48,870 bases of DNA from assembly GCA_017386585.1 (NCBI GenBank), contig JAFNPO010000100.1, positions 1-48,870 on the forward strand, read 5' to 3'. This DNA is from Aeriscardovia sp. (GTDB lineage Bacteria > Actinomycetota > Actinomycetes > Actinomycetales > Bifidobacteriaceae). The position numbers and the translations under genes were made by a program. The notes below the pieces were generated by a model. The model ran no database searches and was not told where the DNA came from. It saw nothing but the letters and a program-made list of their open reading frames with translations. Shown here one piece after another: positions 8,665 through 18,549 of the stretch. Numbering within the stretch: position 1 is the first letter of the stretch; each line of letters opens with the position of its first letter.

Positions 8665-11600
8665 ATGGCTACTTCGAATCGTGATGTAACCCTCAAACTG
8701 AGCGTTGAGACCCTCGGTGAAGACGGTATCAAGGAACTGCAGAAGGCGGTTGAAGCTCTCGGGCGCGACGGCGGCGCAGCGGCGCCTGAGTTCCAGAAGC
8801 TCGCCGACGAGATCGGCCGCCTGGGCGAGCAGAGCCAAGCGCTGACCACGTTCCGGGAACTGAGCGAGGAAACCGACAAGCTGGCCGCGCGCCAAGTGGA
8901 CGCCGCCGACAGCGCCGCGCAGATGGCCGAGCGGCTGGAGGTGTTGCGTGATGCCACTGCTAAGGCCACCCAGCGGCAGAGCGAGGCCAACGCCGAGTTG
9001 TTGAAGGGTCAGCGCACGCAAGCCGAGGCCACGGCAGCGTTGCGACTCCTGAAGGCAGAATACGACGCGGCCGGGAAGAACACTGCAGCCTACCGCGACC
9101 AACTGGCCGATGCGGTCAAAGCTCAGAACGCAGCAAACGTCGAACTCGTAACGCTGCGCGCCAACCAGAAGGCAGCCAACGCCGAAGCCTCGTCGGCCGT
9201 GGCCGAGCAAGGCAAACTGGAGACCCAGTACAAGAAGAGCGCGGCACAGGTCGAACGCCTGGACACCGCCCTGAACAAGCAGAACGAGGCGCTACGTCAG
9301 GCGACCACGGCGGCCGAGGCGCTGGGGCTGTCCACTGCAGACGTAGCTGCGGCTGAGGGCAAGCTGCAGGCGATCTTCAACTCTGGCGTTCAGACCGTAA
9401 ACGCGCGCAACGCAGCGCTCCGCGAGATGGCAGAAGCCAACCGCCTGCTCGCCATCGAAGAGAAGGCAGTTGCAGACCTGCTGGCACGCGGCCAAGCGGC
9501 GCTGCAGGCCGAGACACTGGCCCAGCGCGATGCGGCGCGGGCCACGGAGCAGTACGCGGCCACAAAGCGCGAAGCGGCTGCGGCCAACGATGCCTGGCAG
9601 AAAGAGGCCGAGGCCCTGGTCAACGCGGCCCACGCCGCCCAGCAACTGGCCCGCGAGACCGAGATTTTGGCTGCGGCCCAGCGTGAACTCGCCAACCAGA
9701 ACGCCTTCGAGAAGCAGGCCACCGAAGCGCAGAAACTGCTGCAGGCGGCCCAGTACGTCAAGTTCTGGGAGAACGCGCTGGAGCAGGCCGAGACCCAGGT
9801 CAAGCAGACCGCTGACGAAGCCCAGAAGGCTGCCCAGCGCATCGACAACGCCTTCGGCACGCTCGGCGTGCGCTCGGTGCAGGCCGTCCAGCAGGAAATC
9901 GCCGAGACACGCGCTGCGATGGCAACCCTGGCGACCACTGCCGGGCAGACGGGTGCACAGCTCTCCGGCGCCTTTGCTGCGGGCGAGAACAAGATCAAGG
10001 TGCTGGAGCGGGAAATCCGCGAGCTGACCGGCACGCTGACCACCGCCGACAAGGCGGCCGGCCTGTTCAAGAACTCGCTGGGCCAGATTGCGGCCGGCAA
10101 CCTGATCGCGGACGCCGTGGGCGCGATTGTGGAGCGCGTCAAGGACATGGGTCGCCAGTTCATCGCCTCGGTCGTGCAGCTCGACACGTTCCGCCGGGCC
10201 ATGAACGCTGTCTACAAAGACACCGCACTCGTCGCCAGCCAACTGGATTTCCTACGCAAGACCGCCAACGATAGCGGCGTGGGGGTGGGCGGCCTCAGCG
10301 ACTCGTTCGTCAAGTTCTCGGCATCCATGAAGTCGGCCAACGTACCGGCGCAGCAGAGCAACGAGCTGTTCGCCTCGCTGACCCGCGCCGCAGGCTCGCT
10401 GGGCCTCGGCGCCGAGCGCACGTCCCTGGCCCTGGACGCACTCAGTCAAATAGCGTCCAAGGGCGTCGTTAGCATGGAAGAGCTGCGACAGCAATTAGGG
10501 GATTCCCTACCTGGTGCGCTCAGTTTGACGGCCAAGGGGCTCGGAATCACCGACGCCGAACTGGTCAAACTGGTGGAGTCAGGCAACTTGGCAGCGCGCG
10601 ACTTCTTCCCGTCGTTCACCAAGGGTCTGCAGGAACTGCACGGCGAGACAGAAGGCTTGGTGCCCACGTGGGAGCGCCTGAAGAACGCCTTCACACTGGC
10701 CGCCCAAAACGCTGGTGACGCCGGCTGGCTGGAAATCCTGACCATGGGGTTGCGCGGTCTGGGCCTGGCGGCAGGATCGGTACTGCTCCCGCTCAACGCC
10801 CTGTTTGAATTAATGGCGGGCCTGATCCGGTCTGGGGGAGCCTTGGTCGCAGCCATCGCCACATGGACAAACCCCATGGAGGCTTTGAGTGAAATCTGGG
10901 GACAGGCTGCGGATCGCCAGTCCAAGTTGACCGAGGCTTTCGACGCGACGATCAAGGGGGTCGCTCAGACAAGCGCCGCCACGACGCAACTGACCAGTAA
11001 AGTCCAAGAGACTATCACCTCGACCGACGGCCTGACCAACTCGCAGAAGCTCGCAGCCATCGCGGCGCAGCTAAATGGAGACGCCACACTAGAGGCGGCT
11101 GCGAAGTACGTTCAACTCTCTATTGCCACGGCCACGCTGATCAAAGAGCAGGAGAACGAGACGCTGAACCTGGAGCGCGTCGCCAAAGCGCGCAAGGAAG
11201 AGGGTGAGACCCTGGTGGCGCTGGCGAAGTTGCGAGGCGATGAACAGGGCGTCCTGAAGGCAGCCAGCCAAGCGGCGGAAGAGTACGCACTTGCCAGCGC
11301 GCGGGTCGCGGCTTCGAAGCAGGAAGAGCTGAAAATCCTGGAGCAACAGTTGGTCGCACAGCAGGCCAAGCTCGAAGCCGACAAGGCGACGGCGGATCAG
11401 CAGGAAAAAGAGACGCAGAAGCTGCGCGAACTCATCAAGACCAAGCAGTCCGAGGTCGAGCAGACCAAGGCGTCAACGGAGGCGGCAAAACAGGAAGTCG
11501 CGGCGCGCAAACTGGCCGTTGAGATATACGGCGACCAGTCGGCCAAGATGGCCGAGTACCGCGCCGAAATGGATCGGCTCATCCTCGTCTTGCAAGAGTA

Positions 11601-12798
11601 CGAAAAGCTCAACATCAACGGGAAAAAGACTGACGAGGAAGTCGCGGCTGTGCGCCAGAAACTGGCCGAGATAACGGCCAAGTACAAAGACACCGTGAAT
11701 GACTTGGCACGGAACCTGCGCCTGCAAGCGGCAGAAGAAGTCGCCACGCTGAAGACCAAACAGGCTTCACTTTCCGTGGACATTCAGATTGCACAGGCAA
11801 GTGCCAACATCGCTCGCCTTCGTGGGGATAACACCAAGGCGATGCAGTTGGAGCGCGAGGCCATGGCGAAGCAGATCGAGGTCGCCAAGATCAAAATCGA
11901 GATCGACCGGGTACAGGCACAACTCCAGATCAAACTTCTCGAAAACGAGAAGTTGAAGCTCCAAGCCAGTGACGCCAACTACAAACTGTTGGTGCGGGAG
12001 TTGGACCTAAAGATCAAGTTGCAGAAGGCAACCCTTACCGAACTGGATGGCGCGGACAAACTCATCCGGTTGAAAGAAGAAGAGAACCGCCTGCGGCAGC
12101 AGGCCACCAACGACCTCGGCAGTGAGGCATCCGCGCGAGGCAACGTCACAGAGGCCAGCGAGCGCCAGGCCGACGCCATGGCGAAGATGCTCATGCAGTA
12201 CACACTCAGCGCCGACTACAGCGAGCGGCAGATCGCCATCTTGGAACGAGAAGCCGCCGCCGAGGAAAAACTGGCCGAAGCCCGCCGCAAGCGCCTGAAC
12301 GTGGACAAGGAAGGTTACTCCTTGAACACCGCAGGGGAGCGCGTGATGGCCGGGGAAACCCAAGAGCAGGTAGACCGCGACATCGCCCGGCGTTACGGCG
12401 AAGAGAACATCGGCAACCCAGACGCCATCAAGGCTCGCGGCCTGGCAGAGATGCTGAAGTTCATCTCCAGTCAGGGTGGGCAGATTCGAGACCCCAACTA
12501 CAGCAAGCAGGTGGCTGACATGCGCCGGCAACTGCAGGAGTTGGAAGCGAAGCTGCTCAACACAGGCCCGGCACCAGGCGGCACGGCGACCACACCCGCA
12601 GGTGGGGGATCGACGACGCCAGGCGGCAGCCCTTCGGGTGGGCGCCCAAGCAGCGGTGGCGTCAGCAGCGGGGGGAACCTGACCGTCAACCTCGGCGGCC
12701 GCAACCTCGGAACCATCACCGGACTGAACCCCACGCAGTCACGTGAAACTCTCGCAGTGCTTCGCGCACTTGAAACCTCACAAGGAACCGCAGCATGA
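8665..12798 (+). CDS. Tape measure protein
   Basis: 1,377 residues, the longest gene. Residues 1-470 and 790-1,200 are long Ala/Gln/Glu/Lys-rich coiled coils. A conserved tape-measure domain lies at about 480-690 (FRRAMNAVYKDTALVASQLD, then VVSMEELRQQLGDSLPGALS and LVPTWERLKNAFTLAAQNAG). A hydrophobic stretch follows at about 695-730 (LGLAAGSVLLPLNALFELMA). The C-terminus has a Gly/Ser/Thr-rich linker and ends with GRNLGTITGLNPTQSRET. The protein sets tail length and passes into the host envelope; at about 1.5 angstrom per residue the tail would be near 200 nm (inference from the family rule). The ATG is nine bases after the HNH stop. Confidence 0.93.
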   Translation: MATSNRDVTLKLSVETLGEDGIKELQKAVEALGRDGGAAAPEFQKLADEIGRLGEQSQALTTFRELSEETDKLAARQVDAADSAAQMAERLEVLRDATAKATQRQSEANAELLKGQRTQAEATAALRLLKAEYDAAGKNTAAYRDQLADAVKAQNAANVELVTLRANQKAANAEASSAVAEQGKLETQYKKSAAQVERLDTALNKQNEALRQATTAAEALGLSTADVAAAEGKLQAIFNSGVQTVNARNAALREMAEANRLLAIEEKAVADLLARGQAALQAETLAQRDAARATEQYAATKREAAAANDAWQKEAEALVNAAHAAQQLARETEILAAAQRELANQNAFEKQATEAQKLLQAAQYVKFWENALEQAETQVKQTADEAQKAAQRIDNAFGTLGVRSVQAVQQEIAETRAAMATLATTAGQTGAQLSGAFAAGENKIKVLEREIRELTGTLTTADKAAGLFKNSLGQIAAGNLIADAVGAIVERVKDMGRQFIASVVQLDTFRRAMNAVYKDTALVASQLDFLRKTANDSGVGVGGLSDSFVKFSASMKSANVPAQQSNELFASLTRAAGSLGLGAERTSLALDALSQIASKGVVSMEELRQQLGDSLPGALSLTAKGLGITDAELVKLVESGNLAARDFFPSFTKGLQELHGETEGLVPTWERLKNAFTLAAQNAGDAGWLEILTMGLRGLGLAAGSVLLPLNALFELMAGLIRSGGALVAAIATWTNPMEALSEIWGQAADRQSKLTEAFDATIKGVAQTSAATTQLTSKVQETITSTDGLTNSQKLAAIAAQLNGDATLEAAAKYVQLSIATATLIKEQENETLNLERVAKARKEEGETLVALAKLRGDEQGVLKAASQAAEEYALASARVAASKQEELKILEQQLVAQQAKLEADKATADQQEKETQKLRELIKTKQSEVEQTKASTEAAKQEVAARKLAVEIYGDQSAKMAEYRAEMDRLILVLQEYEKLNINGKKTDEEVAAVRQKLAEITAKYKDTVNDLARNLRLQAAEEVATLKTKQASLSVDIQIAQASANIARLRGDNTKAMQLEREAMAKQIEVAKIKIEIDRVQAQLQIKLLENEKLKLQASDANYKLLVRELDLKIKLQKATLTELDGADKLIRLKEEENRLRQQATNDLGSEASARGNVTEASERQADAMAKMLMQYTLSADYSERQIAILEREAAAEEKLAEARRKRLNVDKEGYSLNTAGERVMAGETQEQVDRDIARRYGEENIGNPDAIKARGLAEMLKFISSQGGQIRDPNYSKQVADMRRQLQELEAKLLNTGPAPGGTATTPAGGGSTTPGGSPSGGRPSSGGVSSGGNLTVNLGGRNLGTITGLNPTQSRETLAVLRALETSQGTAA

Positions 12799-13196
12799 GC
12801 CTCACCCTGGCCGATGGCACGACCACACTGACCTTGAACCCAGACCTGTTCTGGTCCGACGAGAACAACTGGAACCCGGTCGAGCAGACTGCCGACCGCA
12901 CGATCACGGGCGCGTACATCGTCCAGGCGGCGGCGAGGGTCAAGGGGCGACCCATCACGCTGGAGCCGGAGAGCGACAGCAGCGCGTGGATGACGCGCGC
13001 CGACGTGACGGCGTTGCGAAATTGGGCCGCAGTACCCGGCAAAACCATGACTCTTACACTTCGCGGCGAGGCTCGGGAGGTCATCTTCCGTCACCAGGAC
13101 GGCGGTTTTGAGGCCCGTCCTGTGATCCAGTACCGCGATGGGCACGAACTGCCTGCCGACTTTTACCTCTGCACCATCCGTCTCATGGAGATTTAA
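12795..13196 (+). CDS. Minor tail protein, unknown family
   Basis: 133 residues, ATGA overlap with the tape measure gene. It is beta-rich with LADGTTTLTLNPDLFWSDEN at the N-terminus and RPVIQYRDGHELPADFYLCT near the end. In siphophages the gene after the tape measure encodes a distal tail or tail-tip protein (the lambda gpM position). I do not recognise the family; the role is inferred from position. Confidence 0.75.
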   Translation: MSLTLADGTTTLTLNPDLFWSDENNWNPVEQTADRTITGAYIVQAAARVKGRPITLEPESDSSAWMTRADVTALRNWAAVPGKTMTLTLRGEAREVIFRHQDGGFEARPVIQYRDGHELPADFYLCTIRLMEI

Positions 13197-13199
13197 CAA

Positions 13200-15488
13200 G
13201 TGGCAATCTTGAAAGGCGATGTCCGCCTGGTAGCGTCGGCGGTGATGGATGACGTGAGCGAAGGCGGCGGTGCCCCCACGGCGACGATCATCCAGGACGG
13301 TGAGAGCAACAACATCTTCCCGGACATCAGCGAGCTGGACCGCGCGGGCGGTCGGGTGAACCTGCGCAAAGTGCATGTGCACGTCCAGACGGGCGACCGT
13401 GACACGCTGCTGGGCACCAATTTCATTGTGGCCGAGCCCCCTAATGATCCGAACGTGAGCATCACGGTCTTCTCTACCGGCGAGACCTTTGACACGCGCA
13501 CCAACGCTGCGGATTTCATCGAAGCCTATCTGGTGAAAGGCCCCGCACTTCCGGGCTTCTTGCTGGAGAACCACGTCGCTGGTCAGCGGGCGATCCAGTT
13601 GTTCCAACGCCCCGGGTCCCCGCTCCCCGCTGTGGGCCGCACCCTGGTACTGGTGGCCGACGAAGACACCCCCGACGAGATCGTGCAGTACGTGCGCACG
13701 ACGCGGGTGGAAAGCACCATCGGCACCTACACCGAACTGGTTGGCGGCGGTTTGGTGGACTTTGAAGCGGAAGTTGTCACCTGTGACATCAGCGATGCCT
13801 TGCGCGTCAACTTCCCTGGCTCACCCCCATCCCGGCTTTTCGCCGTGGCCGACGGCAAGACTAAGGTCCGTGACACCACCGTCGCGGATGCCGGGTCGTA
13901 CCACGGTGTCGTTGCCCTGGAATCGGCGGGGGCTATCGGCGACGCAACGGTGCAGGTGGAGAGCGTCTACACCCAACTGGTTCCCAACGCGCGGACGGAA
14001 GTCAGTGCGCTCGACCAGCGGCCTTCCGCACAGCGATCCTTGGTCTTGGCCGAGACGCCACGGCTTGTTACCGTTGGCGCCGCGCCGCACAGCAAGCGCA
14101 TCAAGATCGGGCAGGAAAACCGCGGCTTCAATTTCGTTGACATCCTGCGGCCGTTCCCGGCTGCGAACTCCTTGGTGGTTTCCTTCCGGGCGCTCGGTAG
14201 TTGGTACACCATCCAGGACGACGGTCTCGGCAACCTGACGGGCACGGGGGTTGGCACCGTCAACTACGACAACGGCTCCATCGCCGTAACGTTCCCCTCG
14301 ATGCCAGACGTTGGCTCATCCATCATCTACTCGTGGGGTGAGAAGTCTGCGTACACCAACCGATCTGCCGCCATCGGTTTTCGGATGCCCGAATTGTCGT
14401 GGACCGTACCGCACTCCCCCTTGGAACCAGGGTCCGTCGTCGTGACCTGGGAGTCTGGGGGTGTGTTGAAGACCGCAACCGACAACGGCACAGGCGGTTT
14501 CACCGGAGACGCTACAGGCAGCATCACGTACAACAGCGGGTTCATCTCCCTCAAACCTTTGGCGATGATCGACCCAGGCGGCGAGTTCAACACCGAATAC
14601 GCCTACACGTCGGCCCGCAGCGAGAGTTTCGCCGGCCTTAGCCCCGACGCCGGCGGTTTTGTGACCATCACCTTGAGCGAACCGCCCCTGGCTGGGACCA
14701 TCACCGCCCGTTGGATCACGGTGCGCAACGTCAGCAACAGCAGCGGGACCAGCGATCTGGTGAGTGAAAGCAGCACGGAGATCGAGTACAACGGCGCCGT
14801 GATCGTAGACCCGCCGCGCTCTGGCGGTGGGGGCAGTACCGGCGGGGGTGGGGGCGGCGGGGGCGGTTCGTCCACATCCTACGCCTGGCTGGAATGCGGC
14901 AACCCGCAGGTCTTGAGCGGAACGGCGTTCAACTTAACCTTTGACGCAGGCCCCGGCGCGGACGGCACGTACTCCTGGACGACCATCACCCTTAAAGGTG
15001 GCGGCCTTGGCGCAACCTCCGGCACGTTCACCGTGTCAGGGGGTCAAGGGTCCTTCTCTGTACCAACAGTCTCCGGCTGGCTGGTGAACAGCACGCACCA
15101 CGTTTTCGTGGAAAATCCGTCGTCCATCACGGTGGGCCAGTCGGTTGTTCTCTACAACTACAACGCCGGTTCTTGGCCTGTGCCAAACCCCAGCGTTCCC
15201 CTCACGATCAAAGCCCCGGCAGACGTGGTGCGCGATCCATTGGTGAGCGGCAGCGCTACGACCGGCGCGGTGGCCGTTGGTGGCGTCTATCCGGGCGGCA
15301 TTCGAGACGACAACGGCGCTACTGTGTACGTCAACGTGATTCCAAGCAGCCTTGCAGGCTTTGGGAACGTGTACGACCCTCCGGCATCTGGCGGAGCCGT
15401 GTGGTCTTCCGGTGACCTGACGGCAGGCCAAAAATCGCTGATGAGCCGTGACGGCGTGCTCAAGACCTATTTCCTCGCAGGGGCATAA
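13200..15488 (+). CDS. Large tail-tip structural protein with Gly-rich hinge
   Basis: 762 residues from a GTG at 13200, with GGAG ten bases upstream. It is mostly beta. Two segments around residues 340-365 and 435-455 share a pattern of the type G-T/S-V/I-N/T-Y-x-x-G (LTGTGVGTVNYDNGSIAV, FTGDATGSITYNSGFISL). A nearly pure Gly/Ser hinge (about residues 540-560) separates a C-terminal domain of about 200 residues. Its position after the tape measure suggests a baseplate or tail-tip subunit. The family is not recognised. Confidence 0.8.
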   Translation: MAILKGDVRLVASAVMDDVSEGGGAPTATIIQDGESNNIFPDISELDRAGGRVNLRKVHVHVQTGDRDTLLGTNFIVAEPPNDPNVSITVFSTGETFDTRTNAADFIEAYLVKGPALPGFLLENHVAGQRAIQLFQRPGSPLPAVGRTLVLVADEDTPDEIVQYVRTTRVESTIGTYTELVGGGLVDFEAEVVTCDISDALRVNFPGSPPSRLFAVADGKTKVRDTTVADAGSYHGVVALESAGAIGDATVQVESVYTQLVPNARTEVSALDQRPSAQRSLVLAETPRLVTVGAAPHSKRIKIGQENRGFNFVDILRPFPAANSLVVSFRALGSWYTIQDDGLGNLTGTGVGTVNYDNGSIAVTFPSMPDVGSSIIYSWGEKSAYTNRSAAIGFRMPELSWTVPHSPLEPGSVVVTWESGGVLKTATDNGTGGFTGDATGSITYNSGFISLKPLAMIDPGGEFNTEYAYTSARSESFAGLSPDAGGFVTITLSEPPLAGTITARWITVRNVSNSSGTSDLVSESSTEIEYNGAVIVDPPRSGGGGSTGGGGGGGGGSSTSYAWLECGNPQVLSGTAFNLTFDAGPGADGTYSWTTITLKGGGLGATSGTFTVSGGQGSFSVPTVSGWLVNSTHHVFVENPSSITVGQSVVLYNYNAGSWPVPNPSVPLTIKAPADVVRDPLVSGSATTGAVAVGGVYPGGIRDDNGATVYVNVIPSSLAGFGNVYDPPASGGAVWSSGDLTAGQKSLMSRDGVLKTYFLAGA

Positions 15489-15491
15489 CAC

Positions 15492-17387
15492 ATGGCAACC
15501 GGATACGCATACCTCGAACCCCAGCGCCGCCGCGCATCGCGCAAGGTCACAGCAGGCTCTTCGCACACGAAGACAACCTACAAGACCGAGAAGACACAGG
15601 AAACCTTGGTCAACGAACTCACTGACGACGGCACGGGTGGCCTCGGTGATTTCGGCACGGTCAACTACGGCACGGGCGCGCTGAATGTGCGCCTGGTCGA
15701 GCTTGACCTGACGACGGAAGGATACAAAAGCGATCACGAAGATGCCGAATCCTTCGAGAGCTATCTGGAGCCTTCCACCGGAGGTGACAGCGCGCAGAAA
15801 GGCGGGGAGTACGGCGACACATCCGTGGGTGAAGAGCTGTTGGCCGCTTCGACGCTGACGGTGACGTACGCGACAGACTTCGCCAGCACGGTCACTACGG
15901 AGTACAGCTTCAAGCCCCCGACCATCACGATTGACCTGTGCCCATACACCAGCGACTACGTGGTGCCAAACAGCGTGCAGTTCACCTGGATGGGTCACAC
16001 CTATGCGGACTACGACGGCGACCTGATTCGGGATCGCACGACCCCGGGCACCGGTTTTTTCGCAGGCCGAGTCAACTACGCGGGCGGCATCGCCGAGATC
16101 ACAGACTACGTGGTGGACCCCCTCTACGACGCCGAAGACCTGACCATCACAAGCCTCTGGACTGTGCGTCAGAAGTGGACGACTGCCAGCATTTTCATGC
16201 GCACCCAGATCGCCCCCCTGAAGCCCGCCGGGTTCGTGATGAACCTGTCGGACACGGAGGGTAACGCGATCACCGCCAGCGCGGGCATCGACGGCGTGAT
16301 CGCGGGGACACACCTGCGCGGCAAGGTGGACTTCGAGACGGGCGTGGTCGAGTTGCAGTTCGGCGACTACGTTCTCGACACCTCGCTGACCGTCGAGCAG
16401 AAGCTGGAGTGGTGGTACGACGCGGACGACGTGGGCGCAGTTGAGGCGCTGAAAATCTGGCGCCCATGGCCTGTGGACCCAACCACACTGCGCTACAACA
16501 GCGTGGCTTACTTCTACCTCCCGCTGGACGCCGACGTGTTGGGCCTGGACCCCGTGCGGCTGCCACAAGATGGTCGCGTTCCCATTTTCCGCCCCGGTGG
16601 CTTCGCCGTGGTCGGCCATACGGCGGTAACCAGTCCGGCCACTGTGTCGAACGGGCAAACCATCGACCTGGCCCGCACGCGCCTGTCTCGCGTTCGGGTG
16701 ATCGGCGATGACGGTGACACGATCAACACTGGCTACACGGCCAACCTGGAAGCAGGAACGGTGACGATTGTGGACACCACCGGTTGGAGCCAACCCATCA
16801 CCATCGAGCACCGCATCGAGGACTTGGCCCAGGTCAGCGATGTGCAGATCACAGGCCAGATTGGCTTAACACGTCAGCTCACACACGACTTTCCGGTGCC
16901 AGGTAGCTACGTCTCGGGCGCCCTGATCGCGGGAGACCTGCGTAGCCGCATGTCCTTGATGTTCGACCAAGGCTCCTGGGATGGCACCACATGGTCGGAT
17001 GTGGTGGACGGCTCTCCTGCCACGGGGACCTACAACAACACGCTGGCCCCCGTAGAGGTGAACAACCTTGGTGCCGTGACGGAGCGATGGGCTTTCCGTT
17101 TCACCAGCACCACGGCATTCCAGATCATTGGCGAACATGTCGGTGTGATCGGGACCGGGACCATCAATGCTGACTGCTCGCCGAACAATCCGGCCACTGG
17201 TACGCCGTACTTCACCATTCTGGAAACCGGTTGGGGTTCCGGCTGGTCGGTGGGAAATATCGTACGCATGAACACTGTCGGTGCGCAGTTCCCCGTGTGG
17301 GTGGCGCGCACGGTGCAGCAGGGCCCAGAAGCCGGCCTGGACTATTCGTTCTCTCTGATCACACGCGGTGGCGTGGATCGCCCGTAA
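15492..17387 (+). CDS. Large tail-tip structural protein
   Basis: 631 residues; AGGGG lies nine bases before the ATG, three bases after the previous stop. The N-terminus is Ser/Thr/Lys-rich, then several beta modules carry the same short pattern as in the preceding protein (GDFGTVNYGTGALNVRL, FFAGRVNYAGGIAEI, LRGKVDFETGVVELQF). This suggests that the two genes share a repeated structural module. There is no signal peptide. It is probably part of the tail tip. Confidence 0.78.
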   Translation: MATGYAYLEPQRRRASRKVTAGSSHTKTTYKTEKTQETLVNELTDDGTGGLGDFGTVNYGTGALNVRLVELDLTTEGYKSDHEDAESFESYLEPSTGGDSAQKGGEYGDTSVGEELLAASTLTVTYATDFASTVTTEYSFKPPTITIDLCPYTSDYVVPNSVQFTWMGHTYADYDGDLIRDRTTPGTGFFAGRVNYAGGIAEITDYVVDPLYDAEDLTITSLWTVRQKWTTASIFMRTQIAPLKPAGFVMNLSDTEGNAITASAGIDGVIAGTHLRGKVDFETGVVELQFGDYVLDTSLTVEQKLEWWYDADDVGAVEALKIWRPWPVDPTTLRYNSVAYFYLPLDADVLGLDPVRLPQDGRVPIFRPGGFAVVGHTAVTSPATVSNGQTIDLARTRLSRVRVIGDDGDTINTGYTANLEAGTVTIVDTTGWSQPITIEHRIEDLAQVSDVQITGQIGLTRQLTHDFPVPGSYVSGALIAGDLRSRMSLMFDQGSWDGTTWSDVVDGSPATGTYNNTLAPVEVNNLGAVTERWAFRFTSTTAFQIIGEHVGVIGTGTINADCSPNNPATGTPYFTILETGWGSGWSVGNIVRMNTVGAQFPVWVARTVQQGPEAGLDYSFSLITRGGVDRP

Positions 17388-17396
17388 GGATTTCCG

Positions 17397-18545
17397 ATGA
17401 CCTCTCCGGTTGACACGTCCGTCAAACTCTTCCGCAGCACCATGCCGGGTGCACCAGCGTTGCGCGGCCAAGTTGGCAGTCTGATCTCTTTGCTGGACGC
17501 CTGTTTGGTAAACGGTTGGGGCAGTCAGACCGCCTCGTCGGTGATCATCACGGGTGGTGTAGCCACGGCCACATTTCCAGCCGATCACGCAGCCGCCGTC
17601 GAGTCGGTGGTGCTGGTCGCAGGGGCGACACCTGCTGGGTTGAATGGCGAACAGAAGGTGACCGCGGTGGCACCGAACGTCATCCGGTGGGCAACTGCTG
17701 AAGCTGACGGCACAGCCACCGGCACAATCACGGTGAAGATGGCTGCGGCTGGCTGGACGAAGGTTTACACCGGCACCAACTTGGCAGTCTACAAGTCGGC
17801 CGACCCGCAGGCCCACGGGCAGTTTCTGCGCGTCAACGACACCGGCACGACGGCGGCGCGGGTGGTCGGGTACGAGAATATGACTGCGGTGTCTACCGGC
17901 ACAGGTCTTTTTCCTACGAGCGCGCAGCTCAGTGGCGGTTTCTATTGGGGTAAGTCTCACACGGCTGGTTCCGCGGACGTGGCGTGGGCGATTGCGGCCG
18001 ACAGCCGTGCCTTCTACTTCAACGCTGCGGCGTATGTGACGACCGGAGGGCCAACAGCCAACGGTGGTGCGGCTTACTTTTTTGGCGACCTCGTGCCGCA
18101 TAGTCGGTCCGGGGACGCCTACGCAACCATGCTGACCGGCGCGCCAGGTTCGGTGTGGGAAAGCTACGGTGGTCAGTACATCCTGTCTTCGGACGTAGCA
18201 ACGCGCGCGATACCTCGCAAGGTAGACGGGACGGGGACCGCGATACAACCAGAAGTCTCGCCGTACACCGCGTACAACCTTAGTTTCTTGCCCAACACCG
18301 TGAATGGACGTGTCCCGTTCACGCCGATCATGGTGCGGGACTCGCAATCGCAAACAGGCATTCGTGCGGACATACCGGGGGGCAGGTTGTCACTGCACTT
18401 CGGCGCCGAAACTGTACTCTCCGAGCATCAAATCTTCTACGACACAGATGGTCGTGCTCGCGTGAACATGCTCGCGCCGAACAACATGACCAGTGCGTCG
18501 GGTTTCAACTCCCTCGCGGTTGATGTGACCGGCCCCTGGAGGTAA
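17397..18545 (+). CDS. Tail structural protein, unknown family
   Basis: 382 residues, beta-rich. The N-terminus VDTSVKLFRSTMPGAPALRG leads to a domain rich in Thr/Gly/Ala strands. The middle has AWAIAADSRAFYFNAAAYVT, typical of adhesin-like or carbohydrate-facing beta structures. It sits inside the tail-tip block with nine bases separating it from the previous gene. Likely a virion protein at the tail tip; the precise role is unknown. Confidence 0.75.
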   Translation: MTSPVDTSVKLFRSTMPGAPALRGQVGSLISLLDACLVNGWGSQTASSVIITGGVATATFPADHAAAVESVVLVAGATPAGLNGEQKVTAVAPNVIRWATAEADGTATGTITVKMAAAGWTKVYTGTNLAVYKSADPQAHGQFLRVNDTGTTAARVVGYENMTAVSTGTGLFPTSAQLSGGFYWGKSHTAGSADVAWAIAADSRAFYFNAAAYVTTGGPTANGGAAYFFGDLVPHSRSGDAYATMLTGAPGSVWESYGGQYILSSDVATRAIPRKVDGTGTAIQPEVSPYTAYNLSFLPNTVNGRVPFTPIMVRDSQSQTGIRADIPGGRLSLHFGAETVLSEHQIFYDTDGRARVNMLAPNNMTSASGFNSLAVDVTGPWR

Positions 18546-18549
18546 CGCC

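Noticed and set aside
15036..16811. Minus-strand open frame of 591 codons
   Set aside because: Antisense to two tail-tip genes; Val/Arg/His-rich shadow product in the complementary frame.
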